Shown here: positions 9,174 through 19,231 of the stretch, one piece after another
How the letters are laid out: the number at the start of each line of letters is the position of its first letter
Numbering within the stretch: position 1 is the first letter of the stretch
DNA from: a bacterium 1xD42-87
GTDB lineage: Bacteria > Bacillota > Clostridia > Lachnospirales > Lachnospiraceae
Reading direction: 5' to 3'
Length of the DNA stretch: 64,000 nt
Assembly: GCA_003611805.1 (NCBI GenBank)
Contig: RAYM01000017.1
Coordinates: 108,862-172,861, forward strand
The notes under the pieces: generated by a model
Told to the model about the DNA's origin: nothing
Database searches by the model: none
What the model saw: only the letters and a program-made list of their open reading frames with translations
Position numbers and translations under genes: made by a program

Positions 9174-10385
9174 ATGCAGGTCAGCTTATCGGCAATGACA
9201 GTGATTGATTTAAAAGCCGCGAAGAAATATATACAGTATACGGCAAATGCAGGGTTTCAGAAGATCATGCTTGATCTTGGTTTATTCTGTTCTGGACATG
9301 CATTAGAGAATTATGGTAAAAACACTGGTGCCGTAGAACAAGAGGAGCTAAGTATTTGTCTTAAAAGATTCCTGGAACAGTGTGGGGAGAAGACATTTCG
9401 GATTGACACAATGAGAACGCCGCATCTTGCATGGAATACGGAAAGGACAGATTTAAATGATCTTATGTTTCGGATTGCAAAAGAGAGTATTCAGTGTTGT
9501 GAGGTGGCGGGCAGCAGGAATCTGATTGTCCAGCCTTTGTTTTCAGGCATTGACAAAGAAAGCGTGTGGCAGGAGAACTATTCTTACCTGTTGGAACTGG
9601 GGCATCTTGCGCAACAAAGTAGAATCTGCCTGTTGTTGGAGAACCAATGTAGAAATATGAACGGGCATTTTGTAAGGGGGGTATGTTCTGATGTCGATGA
9701 GGTAGCCCAATGGATAGATGCTTTGAATGAGGCTCTAGGGGACGAAGTCTTTGGGTTCTGCCTGGATACGGCAGCTTGTAATCTCTGTGGGCAGGATATG
9801 GGAGAGATGGTGGTGATCCTAGAGAAACGGCTGCGCAGTGTTTTGGTTAGAGAGTGTGATGGTCTATATGAATCCAGTCGACTTGCGTTTACCGGCATGA
9901 ACAGCCATGGGTGCGGCATGGACTGGGCTGGCCTGATCTGCGGACTCAGAAGAATGGAGTTTGACGGAGAACTTATTGTGGATGCCCATGATACGTTGCG
10001 GGGATTTTCACCTCTTTTGCGAGAGCAGATTTATCCTCTGATGAAGTCTGTGGCAGATTACTTCGTGTGGCAGATTGAGATAGAGAGAAAGATAAAAAAA
10101 TATTCTGCATGGATTTTGTTTGGTGCAGGACAAATGTGTCGGAATTATATGGCGTGCTATGGGAGAAAATATCCGCCAGCTTTTACTTGTGATAATGATG
10201 CGGGGCTCTGGGGAAGTTTTGTGTGTGGACTGGAAGTAAAGTCTCCGAAGGTTTTGAGACAAATTCCCCAAGACTGTGTGGTGATTATTTGCAATACCTA
10301 TTATAAAGAAATTGCAAAACAGCTCAGGGACATGGGAGTCGTAAATATAGAGACTTTTAATGATGAATATTTGCCGAGAAGATAG
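9174..10385 (+). CDS. Sugar-phosphate isomerase/epimerase-like TIM barrel with C-terminal Rossmann-like domain
   Basis: Start placed at ATG 9174, ten bases after GGAGGG; TTG 9156 and ATG 9165 are too close to or inside that site. Residues 1-290 form an AP-endonuclease-2 type TIM barrel (RIDTMRTPHLAWN, LLLENQCRNMNG, FCLDTAACNLCGQD, LIVDAHDT), the fold of xylose isomerase-like sugar isomerases and epimerases. The C-terminal 100 residues repeat the cluster's Rossmann-like domain (WILFGAGQMCRNYM, CDNDAGLWG). Metal ligands are only partly recognisable. It probably isomerises a sugar precursor; the substrate is unknown. Confidence 0.68.
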   Translation: MQVSLSAMTVIDLKAAKKYIQYTANAGFQKIMLDLGLFCSGHALENYGKNTGAVEQEELSICLKRFLEQCGEKTFRIDTMRTPHLAWNTERTDLNDLMFRIAKESIQCCEVAGSRNLIVQPLFSGIDKESVWQENYSYLLELGHLAQQSRICLLLENQCRNMNGHFVRGVCSDVDEVAQWIDALNEALGDEVFGFCLDTAACNLCGQDMGEMVVILEKRLRSVLVRECDGLYESSRLAFTGMNSHGCGMDWAGLICGLRRMEFDGELIVDAHDTLRGFSPLLREQIYPLMKSVADYFVWQIEIERKIKKYSAWILFGAGQMCRNYMACYGRKYPPAFTCDNDAGLWGSFVCGLEVKSPKVLRQIPQDCVVIICNTYYKEIAKQLRDMGVVNIETFNDEYLPRR

Positions 10386-10401
10386 TGGAAAGGGACTTGA
10401 C

Positions 10402-11352
10402 ATGAAAAAGTTGGAAGTGGGAACACAGGGTATACACGTGATATCTGATGAAGCCCCTTTAGAAGGTTTTCAAATGCTGAAGCAGGCAGGTTTTTCCGGT
10501 TGTGATTTTGGACTGAATTCCTATCTACAAAATTATACCCTGTATCAATTTGTACATAATGATTTTTTTAACAAGACAGATCGGGAACTGGAGGAGTTCT
10601 TTGCGCCCCATAAAAAGGCGTCAGAATTGACAGGGGTCAGAATAAGTCAGATGCATATGCCTTATCCGATCTGTGTGCCGAAGGCCCCGCAGGAGTTTAA
10701 TGCATATCTTCAGAATGTAGTAGCTCCCCAAAGTCTGAAAATCTGCGCATATCTGGCTTGCCCCTATATCGTGGTGCATGGGTTTAAACTTGCTAGGGAA
10801 TTGGGATCGGAGGAAGCGGAGTGGGAGCGGACAGAGGCGTTTTTGCATACGCTTGCACCGATGGCCAGAGAACGGGGGATCACCCTATGTATTGAAAATA
10901 TTTATACAGATGTGGGTAAACATATCGTGGAGGGACCGTGTTGTAATGCGAGAAAGGCAGCGATGCGTATTGATCAGATGAATGACCGATATGGGGCAGA
11001 AGTTCTGGGATTTTGTTTTGATACGGGACATGCTAATTTAGTAGGCATTGATTTTGAGGACTTTCTCACGATTCTCGGACACAGGGTCAAAGTTCTTCAC
11101 ATTCATGATAATGACGGAATTAGTGATCTCCATCAGATTCCGTTTACTTTTTCCAGAGATAGAGGAAATCGCGCGTCCACTGATTGGGCAGGGTTTATCA
11201 GAGGACTTGCTAATATTCAATTTGGTGGGATATTAAGCTTTGAAACAGCCCCGGCATTGGTAGCTTTTCCAACGGAAATGAAGTGTCATACCCTGAAATT
11301 TATTGCGAATGTCGGTCAATATTTTGCGGATAAAATCTATGATTTGTCCTAA
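10402..11352 (+). CDS. Sugar-phosphate isomerase/epimerase family protein (xylose isomerase-like TIM barrel)
   Basis: A 316-residue protein starting at ATG 10402 behind GGAAAGGG. It has the AP-endonuclease-2/xylose isomerase-like barrel with better conserved metal-site segments than its neighbour: ISQMHMPYP, YIVVHGF, LCIENIY (Glu), GFCFDTGHANL (Asp and His), VLHIHDNDG (His, Asp) and GGILSFET (Glu). These match the family's divalent-metal ligands, so activity is likely. It is paralogous to the preceding gene but lacks the Rossmann-like tail. It closes the glycan cluster; downstream lies gene debris. Confidence 0.72.
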   Translation: MKKLEVGTQGIHVISDEAPLEGFQMLKQAGFSGCDFGLNSYLQNYTLYQFVHNDFFNKTDRELEEFFAPHKKASELTGVRISQMHMPYPICVPKAPQEFNAYLQNVVAPQSLKICAYLACPYIVVHGFKLARELGSEEAEWERTEAFLHTLAPMARERGITLCIENIYTDVGKHIVEGPCCNARKAAMRIDQMNDRYGAEVLGFCFDTGHANLVGIDFEDFLTILGHRVKVLHIHDNDGISDLHQIPFTFSRDRGNRASTDWAGFIRGLANIQFGGILSFETAPALVAFPTEMKCHTLKFIANVGQYFADKIYDLS

Positions 11353-11700
11353 GGAGAATATAGTAGGAAAGAAAATATCAGAATGGTAAGAAGAAAGTTG
11401 GAAGAACTGGCGGTATATGAATTACAAGAAATTGTGGCTCTTATGAGAATAGTTTTACAGTTATGCAGAACATGATTATGGAGGGATAGACTCCATTGAA
11501 TTAAAGAAGAACTATGAACAGTATAATGTTTAGATATGAGCTTTTCGATGAAGCAGATTGCTGCTGAAATAAAACGTATGCTCAAAGTGACTCGGTTTCA
11601 GGGAAAGAGAGTGTTGTACAATTCGGATTTGTCAAGTGTTCAGTCTGGCTTCGATGTTCGGTTATATGATGCTTGTAATCATTTGTCTGCAATGTTATAA
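11353..11700 (+). other. Gene debris between glycan cluster and insertion sequence
   Basis: No intact gene. Short broken frames are visible: one from ATG 11382 of about 30 residues (MVRRKLEELAVYELQEIV), a fragment SIELKKNYEQYNV ending near 11533, and a 54-residue frame from ATG 11536 to a TAA at 11698-11700 directly abutting the insertion sequence. I do not recognise any of them. They look like remnants of one or two decayed genes, perhaps truncated by the insertion. Confidence 0.35.
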
Positions 11701-12661
11701 CCCGAGCTTGCCACTTGCAAGGTCAAAAATGGAGCCCAAATGGCTCCATTTTTATTGTAACTATGCAGATTTTCTAGTGTTTATGCAGATTGTGAGATTT
11801 CGAGAAAATGTACCTACATTTATGACCTACATGAAAATCTTTATTCCAGTTTTTATGCTTTTCAGCTCAACTCTCTGGTATAGTTTTGCAGGAATGCTTA
11901 TACCTAATGAGTCGAGGATCAGTTTCAGGTCTGGGGCATCTATATCCATGAAACGGTACAGGTCTCCCTTCCATTTATTAAGGTCTTCCTGTATCCTGTG
12001 CCCGTTGAGCCCAGTGCTCCACCTTGTCAAAATCAATGAACGCCTTAATCTTTGTGGAATCTAGGATCTCACAGGTCTTTTCATTGACGCAATCCTTTTT
12101 AAAAAATTTACGCAGGCTTTTTGACACAATATAGCCATTTCCGGCATCTTTCAGGTGGAACAGGTTGGGGTAGAAGCATATCCTCCGGTCACCGATCAGG
12201 ATAAAGCGGGAATATTCCAGACCGTCGATATTCTTTTCCAATGCAGAACGCAGGGGCAGATGGTCAAGGGTGTTGCCCGGGAAGGATTCGATGGCAATGG
12301 GGATTCCGGCGTCATCCATAAAGAGTTCTTTTTCGATTACATTTCCACTCTCGTCAAGGATATCGTCATCCGGCTCGTTGATTTCACAATAGAAGTTGGT
12401 CACATCATAATAAATGATCTCGGGGGAACGTCCGGCTTTTTTGGCAAGGTTTGTATTGATCCTGCGGATGATCATATCCTTATTGGAATAGATAAAATCC
12501 GGGGTATCAAAAACAGTGTCCGGATTTATTAGTAATCCGAATGGACTGAACCAGACGAAGATAAGGTTTTCCGTTATTAATGCAACATTCTACATACATA
12601 GACATCACCTTACAAATAGATCTATAGGACCTACATAGTTTACTCAAGTGGCAAACTCGGG
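11701..12661 (-). mobile_element. Internally deleted IS1634-type insertion sequence
   Basis: About 961 bp bounded by imperfect 17-bp terminal inverted repeats: CCCGAGCTTGCCACTTG at 11701-11717 and CAAGTGGCAAACTCGGG at 12645-12661 (16 of 17 pair). It encloses minus-strand transposase fragments. Complete IS1634-group elements are roughly 1.5-2 kb, so this copy has lost internal sequence. No target-site duplication is obvious in the immediate flanks (TTATAA on one side, AGGAGG on the other). It separates the glycan cluster from the Rpe-like gene. Confidence 0.75.
11827..12605 (-). pseudogene. Broken IS1634/IS4-group transposase
   Basis: Read on the minus strand, three frames line up with one transposase: an N-terminal piece near 12605-12507 (NGKPYLRLVQSIRITNK), a central piece 12475-11978 (IIYYDVTNFYCEI, FMDDAGIPIAIESFPGNTLD, then GDRR where a catalytic Asp is expected) and a C-terminal piece 12036-11827 (DLNKWKGDLYRFMDID). 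YYDVTNFY and LFPGNT-like motifs are typical of IS1634 transposases. Frame changes and missing internal stretches show it is dead. Confidence 0.72.
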
Positions 12662-12727
12662 AGGAGGAGATAAAGGACAAATAATATATATATCTTATTA
12701 TATAATATAAAAACATTTAAAAAAAAT

Positions 12728-12756
12728 TTGAATATCGTTTTTCTCTGTGCTATTAT
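12728..12756 (+). promoter_or_regulatory. Probable sigma-A promoter of the Rpe-like gene
   Basis: TTGAAT at 12728-12733 and TATTAT at 12751-12756 are separated by 17 bases in an AT-rich stretch just downstream of the insertion sequence and 34 bases before the ATG at 12790. Confidence 0.6.
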
Positions 12757-12789
12757 CTTAATGTAAGAAAGCGGAAGGCGGAGAGAAAT

Positions 12790-13452
12790 ATGGATTTTGA
12801 ACTTACAGCATCCATGATGTGCGCGAATTACGGCAATCTGGAAAAAGAAGTGCGGGACTTAGAAGAGGGAGGAATTGACTCTTTTCATATCGATATCATG
12901 GACGGCAGATATGTGCCGAATTTCGCGATGTCACTAAACGATATGTCGTTTATAGCTTCGGCGACGAAGAAACCGATGGATGTACATCTCATGATCGAAC
13001 ATCCGAACAACAACATACATATTTTTCTTGAAAAGCTGCGCAAAGGCGATACAGTATATATTCATCCGGAGGCGGAGTACCATCCGTCTACCACGCTGCA
13101 GAAGATCATCAACGCGGGAATGGTGCCGGGGATTGCAATCAACCCGGGCACCAGCATCGAGACGGTTATGGAGATGCTGGTGATTGTAAAGAAAGTATTG
13201 GTGATGGCAGTGAATCCGGGCAACGCCGGACAAATGTATCTGCCCTATGTGGGGAAGAAAATTACAAGACTTTTGGCGCTCAAGGATGATACGAATTTTG
13301 AAATTTATTGGGACGGCGCCTGTGGAGCGGACAAGATTATCAGCTATGCGCCCAGAGGTGTGAAAGGGTTCGTGCTTGGGACGACCCTGCTTTTCGGCAA
13401 GAATGCGCCTTATGGTGAGACACTGAGGAATATCCGGGAACTGCATTTTTGA
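12790..13452 (+). CDS. Ribulose-phosphate 3-epimerase family protein (divergent)
   Basis: A 220-residue TIM barrel of the Rpe family. Visible motifs: HIDIMDGRYVPNFAM (metal and substrate-binding strand), PMDVHLMIEHP, and VNPGNAGQMY where typical Rpe has VNPGFGGQ. The late phosphate-loop region reads WDGACGADKI rather than VDGG, so substrate choice may differ from D-ribulose-5-phosphate. GGCGGAGAG precedes the start. Family enzymes interconvert pentulose or hexulose phosphates at C3 in the cytoplasm. Being next to a cytidylyltransferase and a polyol dehydrogenase-like gene, it probably serves surface polymer precursor synthesis rather than the pentose phosphate pathway. Confidence 0.8.
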   Translation: MDFELTASMMCANYGNLEKEVRDLEEGGIDSFHIDIMDGRYVPNFAMSLNDMSFIASATKKPMDVHLMIEHPNNNIHIFLEKLRKGDTVYIHPEAEYHPSTTLQKIINAGMVPGIAINPGTSIETVMEMLVIVKKVLVMAVNPGNAGQMYLPYVGKKITRLLALKDDTNFEIYWDGACGADKIISYAPRGVKGFVLGTTLLFGKNAPYGETLRNIRELHF

Positions 13453-13556
13453 CGATTGTGAACTGTTTCGATAAAACGGCAGTCGGATGTTTTTCGGATA
13501 AATGTACGGCATAGCTTTCCGGGCTTGGACATAGACTGCTATGGGGGGATTCAGAT

Positions 13557-14291
13557 ATGGTGACGGCATTGCTTTTGTCTGGGGGAACCGGGACGCGGAT
13601 GGGCGTAGAGACGCCCAAGCAGTACATAGAGATAAACGGGAAACCGATCATTGCTTACGGTCTGCAGACGCTTCTTTCCCATGAAGGGGTTGATGCGGTG
13701 CAGATCGTGGCGGATGAAATGTGGCGGGAGGTCATTCTTACCTGCATGGATCGTCTGCAGGGCGGTGGGAATGAAGATGTTTCGCCGGTAAAAAGAGACC
13801 GTGGGATTGACAAATTCCGCGGCTTTTCCGCGCCGGGGAAAAACAGGCAGCTGTCGATTTTAAACGGGCTTGCGGATATCGGAACATATGCGGCAGATTC
13901 TGATTATGTATTGATCCATGACGCGGCGAGACCTTTGCTTTCCGCCGACCTGATTACGGCGTGTCTGAATGCGGTGGCGGGGCATGACGGGGCGCTCCCC
14001 GTGCTGCCGATGAAGGATACGGTGTATTTCAGTGAGGATGGGGAAAGGATCACCTCGCTTTTGGAGCGCAGCCGGATTTATGCCGGACAGGCGCCGGAGA
14101 TTTTTGTTTACGGCAGGTATTATGAGGCGAACCGTGCGCTTCTGCCGGAGCGGATTCTTAAGATTAACGGATCCACGGAACCGGCTGTTATGGCGGGAAT
14201 GGACATTGCCATGATACCGGGTGACGAGGGAAATTTCAAGATTACGACGAGGAGTGATTTGGAGCGGTTTCGGGAGATTATTCACAGGTGA
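13557..14291 (+). CDS. IspD/TarI-like CTP:alditol-phosphate cytidylyltransferase
   Basis: A 244-residue GT-A fold nucleotidyltransferase. LLLSGGTGTRMG is the CTP-binding loop, TPKQYIEINGKPII the following conserved Lys-containing segment, DYVLIHDAARPLLS the metal-binding strand, MKDTVYF and QAPEIF further family motifs. The window has another, more canonical IspD at 62689-63486, so this copy is better explained as an alditol-phosphate enzyme such as ribitol-5-phosphate cytidylyltransferase. Neighbouring epimerase and dehydrogenase support that. The choice between MEP-pathway and CDP-alditol roles is inference. Confidence 0.75.
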   Translation: MVTALLLSGGTGTRMGVETPKQYIEINGKPIIAYGLQTLLSHEGVDAVQIVADEMWREVILTCMDRLQGGGNEDVSPVKRDRGIDKFRGFSAPGKNRQLSILNGLADIGTYAADSDYVLIHDAARPLLSADLITACLNAVAGHDGALPVLPMKDTVYFSEDGERITSLLERSRIYAGQAPEIFVYGRYYEANRALLPERILKINGSTEPAVMAGMDIAMIPGDEGNFKITTRSDLERFREIIHR

Positions 14292-14328
14292 TGGGAAACG
14301 CCAGTTTTATTTGTGAAAAGGGGAATTC

Positions 14329-14901
14329 ATGGATATATACGAAAGAATTGAGGAAAATAGGACAAAGATAGCGCCTATATATGATTTGGCAGCAATCTGT
14401 TATGATTATTTGCGTATGCAAATAGATAATCAGGCGTTGTTTTTGGCGGAATATATAGAATATTCGGAGGAGGCAAAACTAAATAATCCAAATATACGGA
14501 TGTTAAGAAGATACAGTTATGAGATGATGCGATTGTTCTTACAGAAGGATAGCAAATATTCTGTGGAGGAAATCGTGGGAGAAACCCTTCGGATAATTGT
14601 GTCTGTTCGTGAAAAGCTTATCAGTTATGGAACCGTAATCTGCAATGAAGCCACAATTGCATATTATTTACTACAGGCAGTAGATTTATATGCAGAGAAT
14701 AAAGCGGCAGAAAGTTCGGCGGCTCCGCTGAATGAAAACTACATGGAGAATTCTTACATTTACCGTATTCATGGTGAGAGTATGATTAAGAAGGCGGCTG
14801 TGGAGTTGGAATTTCGAGACAAGATACGGACGACAGAAATCAGGCATAATTTTGAATGTATAAGAATACTGGAAAAAGCAGAACTTGATACAGCTGCTTG
14901 A
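14329..14901 (+). CDS. Hypothetical helical protein
   Basis: A 190-residue protein, predicted from composition to be largely alpha-helical and soluble, with no signal peptide or membrane segment. AAAAGGGG precedes ATG 14329. It has no motif that I recognise. It sits between the cytidylyltransferase and the dehydrogenase and is read in the same direction, but its codon use is noticeably more AT-rich than these neighbours, which may indicate separate origin. Confidence 0.6.
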   Translation: MDIYERIEENRTKIAPIYDLAAICYDYLRMQIDNQALFLAEYIEYSEEAKLNNPNIRMLRRYSYEMMRLFLQKDSKYSVEEIVGETLRIIVSVREKLISYGTVICNEATIAYYLLQAVDLYAENKAAESSAAPLNENYMENSYIYRIHGESMIKKAAVELEFRDKIRTTEIRHNFECIRILEKAELDTAA

Positions 14902-15067
14902 CAGGCTAAAGACGAATGGCAGAAATGTACTTGGCAGTGTCCGCGGCAGAATAAAAGGGGATAAGCTGGATATAGCGGCATTGCTATATAAGATTTTAAG
15001 TAATATAGAAATGAAAGTGCTGTTTGACTTGTTTGGGGCATTGGATAGTGAACAATCAGAAAAATAG
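14885..15067 (+). CDS. Possible small overlapping protein
   Basis: A 60-residue frame beginning at TTG 14885 inside the end of the preceding gene, with GGAAAAAG nearby. The sequence is basic at the start (RLKTNGRNVLGSVRGRIKGDK) and ends acidic (DSEQSEK). The overlap suggests translational coupling, or a frameshifted extension of the upstream protein. There is no recognisable family, so I hold it at low confidence. Confidence 0.3.
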   Translation: MIQLLDRLKTNGRNVLGSVRGRIKGDKLDIAALLYKILSNIEMKVLFDLFGALDSEQSEK

Positions 15068-15111
15068 ACGTTTTCGGTTCGGCATTTTCTGACTAAGCGG
15101 AGGAAATAGGC

Positions 15112-16173
15112 ATGAAAGCATGGATTTTGCACGGTATCAATGATCTGCGGTTTGAGGAAGCAGACGCTCCCATAATAGGAGAGAATGAAGTTTTGCTCGC
15201 GGTGAGAGCGGCAGGAATCTGCGGCTCCGATATTCCGCGGGTTTTTTATACAGGAACGTACTCTTATCCGCTCATACCGGGACATGAATTTGCCGGGCAG
15301 GTGGAAGCAGTGGGAGCGGCTGTGGATGGGAAATGGCAGGGGAAACGTGTCGGCGTATTTCCGCTGATTCCGTGTGGAGCGTGTCTGCCCTGTCAAAAGG
15401 AGCAGTACGAGATGTGCCGGCATTACAGTTATCTCGGCTCCCGCAGGGATGGCGGATTTGCGGAATATGTGGCGGTGCCGGAAAAGAATCTGATTGCTCT
15501 GCCGGAAAGCGTCAGTTTTGAGGAGGCGGCGATGTTTGAGCCCATGTCAGTGGCGGTTCATGCCATGAGAAAGGCGGCGCCTCAGCCGGAGGAGTGCACT
15601 GTGGTCTGTGGTTTGGGGACGATCGGGCTTTTCCTTCTTATGTTTTTGCTGGAGGCAGGACGAAAAAATATATTTGTGATCGGAAATAAGGAATTTCAAA
15701 AGCGGATGGCGGTTCAGCTCGGGCTGCCGGAAGCTTCGTTTTGCGACAGCAGGACAGAGAATGCAGAACAGTGGCTGTCTGAGCGGACAGGAGGCAGGGG
15801 CGCGGATGTGTTTTTTGAATGTGTCGGGAAAAATGAGACCATGGTGCAGGCGGTCGGGCTGACCGGACCCGGCGGACGGATTATGCTGGTGGGTAATCCT
15901 GCCTCCGACATGACGCTGCCGAAAGCGGTGTACTGGAAGATCCTGCGCAACCAGCTTACTGTGTGTGGCACATGGAACTCCTCTTTTACCCACTCGCCGG
16001 AGGATGACTGGCATTATGTGCTGGACAGGCTGGGGGACGGACGGATTGCGCCTGCGCAGATGATTACCCACAGATTTCCGCTGGAGGAGTTGGACTGCGG
16101 GCTCGCAGTGATGCGGGATAAGAAAGAAGAGTATGGAAAGGTGATGCTTTCTATGTCTGGAATGCCGCAATAA
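15112..16173 (+). CDS. Zinc-dependent alcohol dehydrogenase (polyol-phosphate dehydrogenase-like)
   Basis: A 353-residue medium-chain dehydrogenase. GICGSDIPR and GHEFAGQV carry the catalytic zinc ligands (Cys, His-Glu), CGACLPCQKEQYEMC the four structural-zinc cysteines, and CGLGTIGLF the NAD(P) loop. It most resembles galactitol-1-phosphate 5-dehydrogenase and related polyol-phosphate enzymes. In the reductive direction such an enzyme makes an alditol phosphate, as TarJ does with ribulose-5-phosphate. With the Rpe-like and IspD/TarI-like genes upstream this suggests a CDP-alditol branch. Exact substrate unknown. Preceded by GCGGAGG. Confidence 0.8.
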   Translation: MKAWILHGINDLRFEEADAPIIGENEVLLAVRAAGICGSDIPRVFYTGTYSYPLIPGHEFAGQVEAVGAAVDGKWQGKRVGVFPLIPCGACLPCQKEQYEMCRHYSYLGSRRDGGFAEYVAVPEKNLIALPESVSFEEAAMFEPMSVAVHAMRKAAPQPEECTVVCGLGTIGLFLLMFLLEAGRKNIFVIGNKEFQKRMAVQLGLPEASFCDSRTENAEQWLSERTGGRGADVFFECVGKNETMVQAVGLTGPGGRIMLVGNPASDMTLPKAVYWKILRNQLTVCGTWNSSFTHSPEDDWHYVLDRLGDGRIAPAQMITHRFPLEELDCGLAVMRDKKEEYGKVMLSMSGMPQ

Positions 16174-16323
16174 TGACAAATCCGGGATTGAATTCGGAAT
16201 TTGTCGGAGGCACGTTTCATCTTGCAACTTTTCCTAATTTGTTATATGATATCTTTATATTTTCAGGGACAGGAGGTAGCGTCTCTCTAAACGGTAGATG
16301 ATTTTTACAATGGAGGATACTGT

Positions 16324-16824
16324 ATGAGCGAAACATATGTGGAATATCTGGTAGCGAGAAAGCCGTCCGTGCTGATGCGTTTCCTGAAGATGCTGCTGAT
16401 TATGCTGACGGTAGTTTTCGCGCTGATCGGATTCCTGACGCCCTTTGTGGTAGGAATGCTGATTGCGATTGTGCTGGGCGGCTGCGCGTATTTTGCGCAT
16501 ATGAATGCGGAGATCGAGTACGAGTACCTGTATCTCGACAGGGAACTGAGCGTTGACAAGGTTCTGGCGAAAACCCGGAGAAAGAAAGCGGGCAGTTATT
16601 CTCTGGAGCAGATGGAGATTTTTGCGCCCCTTAATTCCCACAGACTGGATTCTTATAAAAACCGCCAGATGAAGGCAATTGATTACAGCTCGGGCATTGC
16701 TGCGCAGCCGGAGCGGCGTTACATGATGGTTTGGAACGGCGACACGAAGATTATTCTGGAGCCGAATGCGGAGATGATTAAGGCGATTCAGGGCATTGCA
16801 CCCCGTAAAGTTTTTACGGATTAG
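16324..16824 (+). CDS. Conserved membrane protein of Clostridia (DUF6106-like)
   Basis: A 166-residue protein with two adjacent membrane segments at about residues 20-60 and a soluble C-terminal half exposed to the cytoplasm or envelope. It resembles a small family of uncharacterised Lachnospiraceae proteins that I recall as DUF6106; I could not check that. It has its own spacing on both sides and is followed by a clear terminator, so it is probably transcribed alone. Function unknown. Confidence 0.6.
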   Translation: MSETYVEYLVARKPSVLMRFLKMLLIMLTVVFALIGFLTPFVVGMLIAIVLGGCAYFAHMNAEIEYEYLYLDRELSVDKVLAKTRRKKAGSYSLEQMEIFAPLNSHRLDSYKNRQMKAIDYSSGIAAQPERRYMMVWNGDTKIILEPNAEMIKAIQGIAPRKVFTD

Positions 16825-16847
16825 CATAATAAAGTATGGAAAACAAT

Positions 16848-16876
16848 ACTGTCAGTTGAAGGGCTGGCAGTTTTTG
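16848..16876 (+). terminator. Rho-independent terminator
   Basis: ACTGTCAG (16848-16855) pairs with CTGGCAGT (16864-16871) allowing one G-T pair, followed by a run of T. It ends the DUF6106-like transcript just before guaB, whose likely -10 box TATAAT lies at 16887-16892. Confidence 0.65.
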
Positions 16877-16900
16877 TATAGATACTTATAATCAGCATAA

Positions 16901-18373
<1,473 letters not shown>

Positions 18374-18375
18374 CA

Positions 18376-18469
18376 GCGTGAGAAGAAATTCTAATCACTC
18401 ACAGCATAGGCTGTTTCGTGAAGAATTTCTAAGTCTCACGCGAGAGAATGCCTGAAAAGCGGCATTCTC
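18376..18469 (+). repeat. Structured intergenic repeat, copy A (short form)
   Basis: Begins three bases after the guaB stop. An outer stem GCGTGAGA (18376-18383) pairs with TCTCACGC, enclosing AGAAATTCT / AGAATTTCT; a second hairpin GAGAATGCC (18444-18452) / GGCATTCTC (18461-18469) follows. The 3' hairpin is the same as in copy B (33604-33720) and half of it is kept in copy C (41899-42009). This copy lacks the central GACGTC...GCCA...GGAC portion. Confidence 0.7.
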
Positions 18470-18502
18470 CGTAATGAAATGACGTGGAGAGGAAAGAATA
18501 AA

Positions 18503-19216
18503 ATGGAAAAGAAAAATTTGGCGAAAGAGCTTGCAGGGAATGCTTACCCGGGTCGTGGGATTGTGATTGGTAAATCTGCGGACGGCGCGTATGCGGTGAC
18601 GGCATATTTTATCATGGGACGCAGCAGCAACAGCAGAAACCGGGTGTTTGTGGAAGACGGAGCAGGTATCCGCACGCAGGCGTTTGACCCTTCCAAGTTG
18701 GAGGATCCGAGTCTGATTATCTATGCGCCGGTACGGGTGCTTGGCAATAAAACGATCGTCACAAACGGCGACCAGACGGATACGATTTACGAGCTGATGG
18801 ACAGGCAGCAGACTTTTGAGCAGGCGCTGCGTACCAGGACTTTTGAGCCGGACGCGCCCAACTATACGCCCCGCATTTCGGGCATCATGCATCTGGAGAA
18901 CGGCAGCTATAATTATGCCATGTCCATTTTAAAGAGCAGCAACGGGGATTCGTCTTCCTGCAGCCGCTATACTTTCGCGTATGAGAATCCGAAGGCGGGG
19001 GAGGGACGGTTTATACATACCTACATGGGCGACGGCAATCCGCTGCCCAGCTTTGAGGGAGAGCCGACACTAGTGGGAATTGACGGCGGTATCGACGAGT
19101 TCACGAAGACGGTCTGGGAGAATCTGAACGAGGACAATAAGGTGTCGCTGTTTGTGCGGTATATCGAGATTGCCACGGGCAGGTACGAAACACGGATTGT
19201 GAATAAGAATATATAG
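18503..19216 (+). CDS. purO: IMP cyclohydrolase, PurO type
   Basis: A 237-residue protein starting at ATG 18503 after GGAGAGGAAAG. It matches the archaeal-type IMP cyclohydrolase: PGRGIVIGKSADG near the start, AYFIMGRSSNSRNRVF, and ALRTRTFEPDAPNYTPRISG later. It closes the purine ring from FAICAR to IMP, the step carried by the N-terminal half of bifunctional PurH in most bacteria. The next gene supplies the other half-reaction, so together they replace PurH. Identification rests on motif recall; the family is small but distinctive. Confidence 0.85.
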   Translation: MEKKNLAKELAGNAYPGRGIVIGKSADGAYAVTAYFIMGRSSNSRNRVFVEDGAGIRTQAFDPSKLEDPSLIIYAPVRVLGNKTIVTNGDQTDTIYELMDRQQTFEQALRTRTFEPDAPNYTPRISGIMHLENGSYNYAMSILKSSNGDSSSCSRYTFAYENPKAGEGRFIHTYMGDGNPLPSFEGEPTLVGIDGGIDEFTKTVWENLNEDNKVSLFVRYIEIATGRYETRIVNKNI

Positions 19217-19231
19217 GAGAGCACAGAGACT

